NCBI GenBank assembly: GCA_937888725.1
Contig: CALARE010000056.1
Span: 1 to 31,058 of the forward strand
Direction of reading: 5' to 3'
Length of the DNA: 31,058 nt
From: an uncultured Alphaproteobacteria bacterium
GTDB taxonomy: Bacteria > Pseudomonadota > Alphaproteobacteria > CAAHEQ01 > UBA3637
The notes under the pieces are model-generated. The model ran no database searches. It worked only from the letters and a program-made list of their open reading frames with translations, and had not been told where the DNA came from. A program made the position numbers and the translations under genes. This document shows positions 7,355-15,501 of the stretch, one piece after another (position 1 is the first letter of the stretch; each line of letters begins with the position of its first letter).

Positions 7355-8391
7355 ATGCTTAAACTAAAATTAGTTGTTATTTTTTTATTCTTAACAATAA
7401 CATACAATACCATAAAAGACGCTTACAAACAATTGCCACCTCGGACAGCCTATTTTACAGCATGGGATAAAGAGGCTATTAAAAAAAATCAGACACTAAA
7501 AACCCTCACAGCAGAACTCCAAAAACCAGTCAATGGTGGTTTTGCAATAAGTGCTACCCCCCCCCGAACAATATCTTACAACCAATTGATTTTATTATAA
7601 AAAAACATATAAATTTTATAGTTAAGGCAAAATTTAAGTTACCCCCAACCACCCAAAAATCGCAAAGTTATTTATGGCAACTTGAAAGTCCTATTTCAAT
7701 TATTGTACCAACACCCGAAACTTATAAACAACATTTTAAAAAAATTTTTACCTGGCATAAAGTCTCTTGTGATAATAAAAAAATTTTTTATACCCCCATC
7801 CCATATAACTATCATCACATAAAAACAGATACATTAACGCAACCCAAAACAATCCTTCTTTCTCTTATTAACACTTACCACACAAAATATCACTATGAAT
7901 TAAGAAATCAAACAATTCGCTGGTTTTTGGAAAATCATCCGCAAGATATTCGTTTTTATGGTAGAAAATGGAATGAGTTTAAAGAAACACTCCCTTCTGA
8001 TTTACATCCTTTTTTTGATACACAATACAAAGGTGTTGTTGAAGATAAAATACAAACAATTGCCACCTCTAAATTCACAATCGCTTTTGAAAACTATCGC
8101 TTTGATGATTATGTAACTGAAAAAATCTATGATGCTATGGCAGCTGGCAGTGTCCCCATTTATTCAGGAGCACCAAATATTGAAACATATGTGCCAAAAG
8201 CTTGTTTTATTGATTATCATCAATTTAATGATATGGAAAAACTCTATCACTTTATAAAAACAATGGATGACGCAACGTATAAAACCTATCTCAAATGTAT
8301 GAAAGATTTTATGACAAACCCAGAGCGTCATCCAAACCACTATAAAAATGTCTCAAAATTCATTTTAGAACATCTTATTTTAAATCCATAA
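7355..8391 (+). pseudogene. GT10 fucosyltransferase-like gene, out of frame at a poly-C tract (likely phase-variable, OFF)
   Basis: The first frame encodes about 67 residues with a membrane anchor (residues 3-20) and runs into nine C at 7557-7565. In this sequence it then stops at 7598-7600. The +1-shifted frame is open without a single stop from the tract to 8391. Ten C (or seven) would give one protein of 345 (or 344) residues. The second part carries GT10 hallmarks: KIFTWHK, IPYNYH, FENYR..DYVTEKIYDAM, AGSVPIYSGAPNIE and the closing Y..Y region. GT10 enzymes move fucose from GDP-fucose to glycans, often to make Lewis-type surface antigens. The intact coding on both sides argues for a reversible switch or a read error rather than an old pseudogene. 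Acceptor and true activity are unknown. Confidence 0.82.
7557..7565 (+). repeat. Poly-C tract (nine C) inside the GT10 gene
   Basis: Nine C in a row in an AT-rich gene is far from expectation, and the tract lies exactly where the two halves of the reading frame change phase. Such tracts change length by slipped-strand mispairing. Fucosyltransferase genes of Helicobacter pylori are known to switch this way. Confidence 0.85.
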
Positions 8392-8395
8392 CAAC

Positions 8396-8524
8396 TTATG
8401 ATCTTGATGCAATCACATTTACTTCAGATTCTGAAGCCGTATTATCGTTATAGATTGTTTTACCCACATAATAAAGCAATACCAATGCGAGTGCAAAAAA
8501 CATATATCGAATAATTGTATTCAT
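8396..8524 (-). CDS. Small single-pass membrane protein (42 residues)
   Basis: This short gene encodes 42 residues: a brief basic start (MNTIIRY), one hydrophobic segment at about 8-20 (MFFALALVLLYYV), and a polar acidic tail (NDNTASESEV). Its ATG is two bases after the stop of the 11-mer repeat protein and has a strong AGGAG site seven bases before it, inside the end of that gene. This spacing is the main reason to believe it. The gene ends four bases from the convergent GT10 stop. I do not recognise a family. It may be a membrane partner of the amphipathic protein encoded just before it, but that is only suggested by position. Confidence 0.7.
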   Translation of the reverse strand: MNTIIRYMFFALALVLLYYVGKTIYNDNTASESEVNVIASRS

Positions 8525-8526
8525 AT

Positions 8527-8892
8527 TTATGCTCCTTTTTTCTTAGATGAAGATTGCATCTTTACTTTTTCTGTTCCTTGCGCTTGTTCTTTTTTTAAAT
8601 CCGCCTGCTGTGCAGAAGCTTTTTGAGCCTGTCTTTCTTGATTTGCCTCTTTTGCAGCCTTTATTTGCAATGCACTTTCTTTTTGTGCAGTTTCCCAAGA
8701 TTCTTGTGCAACCTCTTTAATGGCATCATAGGCATCACCTGTAAACTCTTTTGTTGCTTCCCACGCTTTAGAAACGCCTTCTTTTGTAGCCTCCCAGGCA
8801 TTTGAACTCATCGACTTTGTTACTTCCCATGCTTCTTGAGATTTTTCTTTTGTCTCTTTGATAATTTTATTGGTTTCATTTTTATTTTGCAT
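8527..8892 (-). CDS. Amphipathic 11-residue-repeat protein (LEA/synuclein-like)
   Basis: This 121-residue protein is rich in Ala, Lys, Glu and Gln. From about residue 19 to 95 it falls into seven consecutive units of exactly 11 residues. Two adjacent ones are SNAWEATKEGV and SKAWEATKEFT; later units keep the pattern more loosely and the Trp/Tyr position recurs in the first five. An 11-residue period makes a helix with one fatty face, as in LEA group 3 proteins, apolipoproteins and alpha-synuclein (whose units carry KTKEGV). It has no signal peptide or membrane segment. The lysine-rich tail ends SSSKKKGA. Binding to membranes or protection during stress is plausible but inferred. The gene has an AGGAGG site and is followed at once by the 42-residue membrane protein. 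The SUF operon is upstream on the same strand, 73 bases away. Confidence 0.82.
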   Translation of the reverse strand: MQNKNETNKIIKETKEKSQEAWEVTKSMSSNAWEATKEGVSKAWEATKEFTGDAYDAIKEVAQESWETAQKESALQIKAAKEANQERQAQKASAQQADLKKEQAQGTEKVKMQSSSKKKGA

Positions 8893-8912
8893 ATTTCCTC
8901 CTAAAAAATGTT

Positions 8913-8942
8913 ATCCTAGAGTGGAAATAGTGCTTTTAACAA
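8913..8942 (-). promoter_or_regulatory. Weak candidate promoter for the 11-mer protein
   Basis: On the minus strand, TTGTTA (8937-8942) and TAGGAT (8913-8918) are 18 bases apart, about 20 bases before the ATG. Read-through from the SUF operon is an alternative, as I see no terminator between them. Confidence 0.35.
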
Positions 8943-8965
8943 AAAATGCAACTCACCTTTCGTTA

Positions 8966-9400
8966 TTAAAATCCCATTAGAATTCTAATTTCTTCAGATA
9001 CACGGTCAATTGTCCAAGGAGGGTCAAATGTCAACTCAACTGTAACAACCCCTGTACCCACAACAGATGAAACAGCATGTGCTGCCATCATAGGCATTTC
9101 ACCCGCCATTGGACACATAGGCGATGTGAGGGTCATTAAAATAAAAACATCACCATTTTCTTTTTGCTGAATATCATAAATCAGTCCCAAGCTATAAATA
9201 TCCAACATTAATTCAGGATCTTGTACCGCACTTAAAGCTGAAACAATAGCCGCTCTTGAGGCAATTGCCTCTCCCTCTTTCAAACTTTGCCCCACTGTTG
9301 CTCGATACGTTTCAAGTGGCATAGGATCTTCCACTTTTGATAGTTCATCTAAAACAGTCGGACCAAGTTTTTCTGGTAAAAATGCATCATCTTGATCCAT
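8966..9400 (-). CDS. sufT: SufT-type DUF59 (MIP18 family) Fe-S assembly factor
   Basis: This 144-residue protein has a DUF59 domain at about residues 45-140: a VQDPELMLDIYSLGLIYDI block, MTLTSPMCP with the conserved cysteine, and FDPPWT near the end. The first 45 residues are a variable, acidic extension. DUF59 proteins of this kind help to mature or deliver iron-sulfur clusters and are commonly the last gene of suf operons. Here the gene starts two bases after the sufS stop with a GGAG site, which fits that role. It is the last suf gene of the transcript. Confidence 0.9.
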   Translation of the reverse strand: MDQDDAFLPEKLGPTVLDELSKVEDPMPLETYRATVGQSLKEGEAIASRAAIVSALSAVQDPELMLDIYSLGLIYDIQQKENGDVFILMTLTSPMCPMAGEMPMMAAHAVSSVVGTGVVTVELTFDPPWTIDRVSEEIRILMGF

Positions 9401-9402
9401 TT

Positions 9403-10593
9403 TTAACTCCTTTTCAACAGGTGAATACTTTTTTTAAGTGCCACAATAAAAGCATCAACATCCGTTTTGTCATTATAAATGGCAAGTGAAACCCTCAATG
9501 TAATATCTTTTCCAAAATATTTATGCAATGGCATGGCACAATGATGTCCCACCCGAACGCAAACCGATTGTTCCGCTAATATAAAAGCTATATCCGTTGG
9601 ATGAATACCTTTCACATTAAATGCCACTATTCCTTCTTTATCCATATGAGGCGCAAAAATTTCCACATCCTCTATTTTTAAAAGCTCACCAAGTAAATAA
9701 GTGGTTAATTCTTTTTCATAAGATGAAATTTGTTCCATCGAAATCGAATTTAAAAAATCAATTGCTCGTGCCAACGCAATCGCCTCAGCAAATGGTGGTG
9801 TTCCAGCTTCAAACTTATGTGGAATATCTTTAAATACCGTTTCTGAAACAGAAACCGTTTCAACCATATCACCACCAAATTGATAAGGTGGTAAGGCTTG
9901 CAATGCCTCTTTTTTCCCCGATAAAACACCTATCCCCGTGGGAGCGTACACCTTATGTCCAGAAAAAGCAAAATAATCGGCATCTAACTTTGTTAAATCA
10001 ATCTTTTTATGAGCAATCGCTTGTGCCCCATCCACCATTACACGTGCACCAACACTGTGTGCTTTATCAATAATGAATTGAACAGGATTTTCAATCCCTA
10101 ATACATTTGAAACATATGAAATGGCAACGAGCTTTGTCTTTTTATTTAATTTTAACAAAAAATCATCTAAATCAAGCTCCCCATTTTCTTTAACATCAAA
10201 AGTTACAAATTTTGCACCTGTATTTTTTGCCACTTGTTGCCAAGAAACAAAATTTGCATGATGTTCTGCAATGGCGACCAAAATCTCATCATCTTTTTGC
10301 AGTATTTTTTCATACCCATGAGCCACCAAATTAATGCTTTCGGTCGCCCCTTTTGTAAAAATAACTTGTTCCTCTGGTATGTTTAAAAATAAAGCAATTG
10401 TTTTACGAGCATCTTCATATCTTGTTGTTGCTAAAGCTGACAAATGACAACTTCCACGATGAACATTCGCATACGCCGTTTGATAAAAATCAATTAATGC
10501 ATCCAAAACAATCTGTGGTTTTTGTGTTGAGGCAGCTGAATCTAAAAACACCATATTTGTCTTTTTAAAAATAGGAAATTTTTCTTTAAACAT
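9403..10593 (-). CDS. sufS: Cysteine desulfurase SufS
   Basis: This PLP enzyme takes sulfur from cysteine and passes it, as a persulfide, to the SufBCD scaffold. It shows HRGSCHLSA, the TKGATESIN and AEHHAN motifs, VDGAQA, the PLP lysine in FSGHKVYAP, and the active cysteine in RVGHHCAMP. I start it at the ATG that gives MFKEKFPIF, the usual SufS beginning; the reading frame is open further back, but those residues lie inside sufD. With this start the length is 396 residues and the ATG overlaps the sufD stop by 8 bases, so translation is probably coupled. No SufE or SufU gene is seen nearby. Confidence 0.94.
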   Translation of the reverse strand: MFKEKFPIFKKTNMVFLDSAASTQKPQIVLDALIDFYQTAYANVHRGSCHLSALATTRYEDARKTIALFLNIPEEQVIFTKGATESINLVAHGYEKILQKDDEILVAIAEHHANFVSWQQVAKNTGAKFVTFDVKENGELDLDDFLLKLNKKTKLVAISYVSNVLGIENPVQFIIDKAHSVGARVMVDGAQAIAHKKIDLTKLDADYFAFSGHKVYAPTGIGVLSGKKEALQALPPYQFGGDMVETVSVSETVFKDIPHKFEAGTPPFAEAIALARAIDFLNSISMEQISSYEKELTTYLLGELLKIEDVEIFAPHMDKEGIVAFNVKGIHPTDIAFILAEQSVCVRVGHHCAMPLHKYFGKDITLRVSLAIYNDKTDVDAFIVALKKSIHLLKRS

Positions 10594-11203
10594 TTTGTTT
10601 GATCCATTCATTTGTATAAGGATGTGAACCATTTGGCAACAAATCATTTATAAGAGCTTCTAATAGTACTTGCATCGCTTTTTTCTTTTCAATACCTCTA
10701 CTCATTAAATAAAACAAAGCATCTTCAGGTAAAGCACCCGTTGCAGATCCATGGGCACATTTAACATCATCAGCATAAATTTCCAATGCAGGTGTTGAAC
10801 GAATAAGTGCTTTATCAGATAGCAAAACCGCTCTATGATTTTGTGTTCCATCTGTTTGAATTGCATTTGGGGCAATATAAATTTTACCATAAAAATCAAC
10901 CTGAGCCTCATTTGTTGCAATTCCTTTAATTATTTGTGATGAGGTTGTATTCTTAATCATATGATTGGCAACCAATTGAATGTCAATCTTCTTTTTCTCA
11001 TCCGCTAAATAAATAACTTTAATATCGCAAGATGCATTTTCATTTATCAAGTTCACTTGAACATCTAGCTTCCCATCAAACAAAAGAAAAACAACATTTA
11101 GATGTTCATCTTCTTTGGGTTCAAAAACAAAAGAATCTTCAACCACTTTTCTTTCAACAAAAGAGCCACTTTGATTCATAAACAATAAGTTATTTGTAAT
11201 CAT
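10586..11203 (-). CDS. sufD: SufD, short form
   Basis: This protein is recognisable as SufD from its C-terminal half: QNHRAVLLSDKALIRSTPALEIYADDV, then KCAHGSATGALPEDALFYLMSRGI, which holds the His that matters at the SufB-SufD interface. With the start at 11203 (four bases after an AAGGGG site; a second ATG is at 11206) it has 205 residues. Typical SufD has more than 400. The N-terminal helical domain and part of the beta-helix are missing, and I see no broken remains of them upstream, because sufC fills that space and overlaps this gene by 14 bases. It should pair with SufB in the SufBC2D scaffold. Confidence 0.88.
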   Translation of the reverse strand: MITNNLLFMNQSGSFVERKVVEDSFVFEPKEDEHLNVVFLLFDGKLDVQVNLINENASCDIKVIYLADEKKKIDIQLVANHMIKNTTSSQIIKGIATNEAQVDFYGKIYIAPNAIQTDGTQNHRAVLLSDKALIRSTPALEIYADDVKCAHGSATGALPEDALFYLMSRGIEKKKAMQVLLEALINDLLPNGSHPYTNEWIKQNV

Positions 11204-11933
11204 CATACCCCTTTTCTTCCAACTGTTTGGCGAGTGATTTATCCCCTGATGCAACGATTTTTCCATCTACCATTACATGAATATAATCAGGTGTTACATA
11301 CTCAAGCAACCGCTGAAAATGTGTGATAAGTAAAAAAGAACGTTTTGCCTCACGCATAACATTAACCCCTTGTGAAACAGTTTTTAATGCATCAATATCT
11401 AACCCTGCATCCATTTCATCTAACATACAAAAATCAGGTTCCAAAAAAGCCATTTGAAACGTTTCCATTTTCTTTTTTTCACCACCTGAAAAACCTGTAT
11501 TTACAAAGCGTTTCAACATTTCATCTGACACGTTTAATGCTGTTGCTCTTGTTTTTAATCGTTTAATAAATTGAACAGCGTCTAATTCTTTCTCACCATT
11601 AAATTTACGTTTTTCATTAAGGGCCGTTTTTAAAAATTGACTGATAGAAACACCTGGTAACTCAATGGGCGATTGAAACGCTAAAAAGATGCCTTTATTC
11701 GCCCTTTCATCAGGTGCCATTTTCAATAAATCTTCACCTTTAAAATAAATTGAACCTTTTGTAACTTGGTAATTAGGATGACCTGCAATTACATTTGCAA
11801 GTGTACTTTTGCCTGAACCATTTGGTCCCATAATAGCATGTACTGTACCTTCTTCAATTGATAAGGAACAGCCCTTTAAAATCTCTTTATCCGCAACTTG
11901 AACATGTAAATCTTTAATTTCTAAAAATGCCAT
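11190..11933 (-). CDS. sufC: Fe-S assembly ATPase SufC
   Basis: This 247-residue ABC-type ATPase drives the SufBCD cluster scaffold. It has Walker A GPNGSGKST, the Q loop in AFQSP, the signature FSGGEKKK, Walker B in FCMLDEMDAGLD and the switch His in LITHF. All are intact and the length is normal. It has no membrane domain and is cytosolic. It starts 15 bases after the sufB stop and overlaps sufD, so sufB, C, D, S and T form one tightly packed transcript. Confidence 0.97.
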   Translation of the reverse strand: MAFLEIKDLHVQVADKEILKGCSLSIEEGTVHAIMGPNGSGKSTLANVIAGHPNYQVTKGSIYFKGEDLLKMAPDERANKGIFLAFQSPIELPGVSISQFLKTALNEKRKFNGEKELDAVQFIKRLKTRATALNVSDEMLKRFVNTGFSGGEKKKMETFQMAFLEPDFCMLDEMDAGLDIDALKTVSQGVNVMREAKRSFLLITHFQRLLEYVTPDYIHVMVDGKIVASGDKSLAKQLEEKGYDDYK

Positions 11934-11948
11934 CTTAACTTTTCCTTC

Positions 11949-13394
11949 CTATCCAACAGACCCTTCTAAATTAATACCAATCAGTTTTGATGCCTCAATG
12001 GCAAATTCCATTGGCAATTTTTGCATCACTTCTTTACAAAACCCATTCACAATAAGCGAGATTGCCTGCTCTTGATTAAGACCACGCGTCTGAGCATAAA
12101 AAAGCTGTTCTTCTGAAACTTTACTGGTTGTTGCTTCATGTTCAATAACAGCACTCACATTTTGTGATTGAAGAACAGGGATTGTATGAGCACTACACTT
12201 ATCACCAATCAATAAACTATCACACTTTGACACATTCTTGGCATTATCTGCCCCATGCCCCATCTTGACAAGCCCACGATACGCATTGCTTGAAAAACCA
12301 GCACTAATCCCTTTTGAAATAATGATTGATGAGGTATTTTTACCTAAGTGAATCATCTTTGTCCCAGTATCAGCTTGCTGATAATTATTTGTCAAAGCAA
12401 CCGAATAAAATTCACCAACAGAATTATCCCCTTTTAAAATACAACTCGGGTATTTCCAAGTGATAGCTGAGCCTGTTTCCACCTGTGTCCATGATAATTT
12501 TGCAGCTTTATGGCAAATCCCCCGTTTCGTCACAAAATTATAGATACCCCCCTTTCCTTCTTTATCCCCAGGATACCAATTTTGTACGGTTGAATACTTA
12601 ACTGAGGCATTATCATGAACAATAATTTCAACAATGGCGGCATGAAGTTGATTTTCATCTCGTTGAGGGGCAGTACAACCTTCTAAATAGCTGACATATG
12701 ATTCTTCATCAGCAATAATAAGTGTCCGCTCAAATTGCCCAGAATTGCGTGCATTAATACGAAAATAACTCGACAATTCCATCGGACAAGAAACCCCCTT
12801 TGGGATATAGACAAAAGAGCCATCTGTAAACACCGCACTGTTAAGTGCTGCAAAAAAATTATCTGTATACGGCACAACAGAACCTAAATATTTTTTCACC
12901 AACTCGGGATAATCTTTAACAGCTTCTGATATCGAACAAAAAATAATTCCTTTTTCTTTTAAATGTGCTTTAAATGTTGTGGCAACTGAAACACTATCAA
13001 ATATCGCATCAACCGCAACGCCGGCTAACATCTCTTGTTCCTTTAAAGGAATACCAAGCTTATTATACGTTTCTAAAATTTTAGGATCAATTTCATCCAA
13101 ACTTTTCGGAGCTTCTTTTTGCTTTGGTGCAACATAATAATATAAATCTTGATAATCAATCGGTTTATAATCCAATTTTCCCCAATGCGGTTCTTTAAGT
13201 GTTATAAAATGACGATATGCCTTTAATCTAAACTCAAGCAACCAATCTGGTTCATTCTTTTTATTTGAAATAAATCGGATAATATCTTCACTCAACCCCT
13301 TTGGTGCTGTTTCAAAAGCAATATTTGTTTCAAAACCATACTCATATGTTTTTGAAACCGCTTCTTGAATTGAAAACTTATCCTTCTTCATCAT
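11949..13394 (-). CDS. sufB: Fe-S scaffold protein SufB
   Basis: This 481-residue protein is full length. It shows the SufB marks: IPKGVSCPMELSSYFRIN, LEGCTAPQRDENQLHAA, YSTVQNWYPGD, and the SRI-type block CDSLLIGDKCSAHTIP, then EHEATTSKVSEEQLFYAQTRG. It holds the nascent cluster together with SufD. Two ATGs stand side by side (13394 and 13391) after AAGGAG, and either could be used. It is the first gene of the suf operon. There is no sufR or iscR-like regulator gene in front; the neighbour upstream is divergent. Confidence 0.97.
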   Translation of the reverse strand: MMKKDKFSIQEAVSKTYEYGFETNIAFETAPKGLSEDIIRFISNKKNEPDWLLEFRLKAYRHFITLKEPHWGKLDYKPIDYQDLYYYVAPKQKEAPKSLDEIDPKILETYNKLGIPLKEQEMLAGVAVDAIFDSVSVATTFKAHLKEKGIIFCSISEAVKDYPELVKKYLGSVVPYTDNFFAALNSAVFTDGSFVYIPKGVSCPMELSSYFRINARNSGQFERTLIIADEESYVSYLEGCTAPQRDENQLHAAIVEIIVHDNASVKYSTVQNWYPGDKEGKGGIYNFVTKRGICHKAAKLSWTQVETGSAITWKYPSCILKGDNSVGEFYSVALTNNYQQADTGTKMIHLGKNTSSIIISKGISAGFSSNAYRGLVKMGHGADNAKNVSKCDSLLIGDKCSAHTIPVLQSQNVSAVIEHEATTSKVSEEQLFYAQTRGLNQEQAISLIVNGFCKEVMQKLPMEFAIEASKLIGINLEGSVG

Positions 13395-13419
13395 GACTCC
13401 TTGTTAAATTTAGGTATTA

Positions 13420-13448
13420 AAAATGCCTTATTTTTTTAAAAATGTCAA
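13420..13448 (-). promoter_or_regulatory. Weak candidate suf operon promoter
   Basis: On the minus strand a perfect TTGACA (13443-13448) is followed after 17 bases by CATTTT (13420-13425), a poor -10. Such a weak -10 would suit an activated promoter, but no regulator site is recognised. Confidence 0.3.
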
Positions 13449-13465
13449 GCAAAAGCATTTTTTAC

Positions 13466-13494
13466 TTGTTTTTATTAAAAAAGAAGTCTAATCT
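13466..13494 (+). promoter_or_regulatory. Promoter of the PAS/GGDEF-like gene
   Basis: TTGTTT (13466-13471), 17 bases, TAATCT (13489-13494), ending 31 bases before the ATG, which has an AAGGAG site. Confidence 0.5.
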
Positions 13495-13525
13495 AAATTG
13501 TAAATTATATTTTTAAGGAGCAAAA

Positions 13526-14608
13526 ATGTCTGAAAATATCGCTTGTAACTCATTGTTTCATATATTATTTTTTATGACGACCATTTTGTTAATTATTTTC
13601 TCGTTCTTTTTGATTTTACGAATCTTAAAGTTGATGGACAAAAATAACGACCTAAGACAAACACTTGCACAAAAAGAAAAAGATTTAACACAAAATAAGA
13701 TTAATGCTTCCTCTTATTTATTACCATATGATAATGAACGAACAAAAAGCATCGTTATATCTGTCAATCAAGATTTTAAAGTCACTTATGCAAATGAGTA
13801 TGCTTTAGAACTTTTTAAATTTTCAAAAAATGAATTACTCGGTAAAAATATCTTTGGGACTATCTATCCAGCCAAAGAACAAAATCAGTTGCTAGAAAAG
13901 AACATCATTGAACGGATTTTTCAATATCCCAACCTATATATGGAACACGAAAGTGAAAATTTAAAAAAAGATGGGGAAATTCTTTGGATTTCATGGACAA
14001 ATAGGGTTATATATGGCAAAGATGGTGAACCTGAAGAAATTAAATCTGTTGGTTTTGACATCACAAAACGCAAAAATCTTGAAAATGAACTTTGTGCTTT
14101 AGCCTTTAATGATCCATCTACAGGTGCCTTAAATAGGGAGGCATTTTTAGACCATGGTGTCAAAGAATTAAAACGATCAAATTTATACAACCGTCAACTC
14201 TCTTTATTGGTTATGAAATTAAATTGCTTTGAAGCACCACAGACAGAAGATGGTGAACAATTTACAGATATGCTTTTGAAAGATGTCATCTCAATGAGTC
14301 AAAAAATCATACGAGAAACGGACATTATTGGGCGTATCAGTGATGTTGAGTTTGCGATCTTATTACCTGAAACAAGTTTTGAAAAAGCTCAGTTTTTTGC
14401 CGAACAACTCAAACTTAAAATTCAAGAAAAAAGTTTAAAAGAAAATCAATCCTTCTTTATTACAGCAAACTTTGGTGTTGCCTCTAAAGAAGGAAAAACA
14501 GAAAGTATCGATTCACTCTTACAAAAAGCAATTGATTCCCTTATTTTGTTTGAAAAAACAGGGGAAAGCTTTGTATTGCCTACTAAAAAGAAAGGAGCTA
14601 AAAAATGA
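13526..14608 (+). CDS. Membrane PAS protein with degenerate GGDEF domain
   Basis: This 360-residue protein has one transmembrane helix at about 12-34, a polar helical linker, a PAS domain at about 72-185 (ISVNQDFKVTYANEYALELF to GFDITKRKNLE) and a GGDEF-like domain at about 190-350. The signature that should read GGDEF reads SDVEF (272-276), so the metal and substrate residues for making cyclic di-GMP are mostly gone. The segment before it, ETDIIGR, has no RxxD inhibitory site either. It is therefore probably not an active diguanylate cyclase and may act as a signal or protein-binding module. Its stop overlaps the start of the next gene by four bases (ATGA), so it is translationally coupled to a sugar epimerase. 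Confidence 0.87.
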   Translation: MSENIACNSLFHILFFMTTILLIIFSFFLILRILKLMDKNNDLRQTLAQKEKDLTQNKINASSYLLPYDNERTKSIVISVNQDFKVTYANEYALELFKFSKNELLGKNIFGTIYPAKEQNQLLEKNIIERIFQYPNLYMEHESENLKKDGEILWISWTNRVIYGKDGEPEEIKSVGFDITKRKNLENELCALAFNDPSTGALNREAFLDHGVKELKRSNLYNRQLSLLVMKLNCFEAPQTEDGEQFTDMLLKDVISMSQKIIRETDIIGRISDVEFAILLPETSFEKAQFFAEQLKLKIQEKSLKENQSFFITANFGVASKEGKTESIDSLLQKAIDSLILFEKTGESFVLPTKKKGAKK

Positions 14609-15498
14609 ATGAAATTGTCCTTTTTAATGACAAAATAAAAATGGGGGTTTTGCCAGAAATTGGTGGTGCTATCTCTTTTTTCAAATATAAACAAAAAGAT
14701 AAGATGATAGATGTTATGCGTCCATATGAAAAATCACCTAAAGGTGATGACGCAAATAACGCTTCTATGTTTGTGATGATGCCATTTTGTTCCCGTATTC
14801 GTGGTGGGTCGTTTGTTTATTGGGGAATTACACGCAAAATGGCAAAAAATCATCCTGGAATTCAAGATCCTATTCATGGTGATGGCTGGAAATCAAAGTG
14901 GGAAGTTGTTTCTCAATCAGATACAAAAATCGAAATGAAATTAATTCATGATAAGGACAAAGGTGGATTTCCATTTTCATATGATGGAACGATTATCTAT
15001 GAATTAAAAGGCGATAAATTAGACATCACCCTTGGCGTTAAAAATACAAATCAATTGCCAATGCCATGTGGACTTGGAATACATCCCTTTTTCACAAAAA
15101 CAAAAGAAGTTGAACTTGATTTTACGACAACACAAGTATGGAGCAATGAAACAGATCCTATTTTTGATAAACCGTATATGACACCTGAAACGTGGCAATT
15201 TGATGGAGGACGTCCACTCAAAAATGCCGTCTTTGATACTTGCTTTGGTGGGTTTAATGGAAAAGCCTCTATCTTATATCCAGATATGGGTATCTCTGTT
15301 GCAATTGAGGCAGACGAGTCTTTTGGTCACGTTATCTTATATGCTCCAAGAGGGAAAGGTTTCTTTTGTCTTGAACCCGTTACAAATGCAACAAATGCCT
15401 TTAATCTAGCTGCAAATGGTAGTATTGGAACAGGGATTAAAAGTATCGGACCAAATCAAACAATGAATGCTAAAATTTCCTTAACAATCAGGGGATAA
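14605..15498 (+). CDS. Aldose 1-epimerase family protein
   Basis: This 297-residue protein has the mutarotase (GalM-like) beta-sandwich pattern. Visible marks are an N-terminal LPEIGGAISFFKY, the NRI-like CSRIRGG, HGDGW with the conserved His, GLGIHPFF with the second His, and a C-terminal FCLEPVTNATNAFN carrying the catalytic Glu. The family interconverts the alpha and beta forms of free sugars. Which sugar is used cannot be read from sequence. It lies between the PAS/GGDEF-like gene (4-base overlap) and pyruvate kinase (3-base gap), which suggests a small sugar-catabolism operon. Confidence 0.88.
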   Translation: MNEIVLFNDKIKMGVLPEIGGAISFFKYKQKDKMIDVMRPYEKSPKGDDANNASMFVMMPFCSRIRGGSFVYWGITRKMAKNHPGIQDPIHGDGWKSKWEVVSQSDTKIEMKLIHDKDKGGFPFSYDGTIIYELKGDKLDITLGVKNTNQLPMPCGLGIHPFFTKTKEVELDFTTTQVWSNETDPIFDKPYMTPETWQFDGGRPLKNAVFDTCFGGFNGKASILYPDMGISVAIEADESFGHVILYAPRGKGFFCLEPVTNATNAFNLAANGSIGTGIKSIGPNQTMNAKISLTIRG

Positions 15499-15501
15499 TC
15501 C

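Noticed and set aside
7927..8391. Separate gene starting at the TTG at 7927
   Set aside because: The same frame is open back to the poly-C tract and completes the GT10 protein, and no ribosome-binding site precedes the TTG.
13526..14608. Active diguanylate cyclase
   Set aside because: The GGDEF signature is SDVEF, so the catalytic residues are missing.
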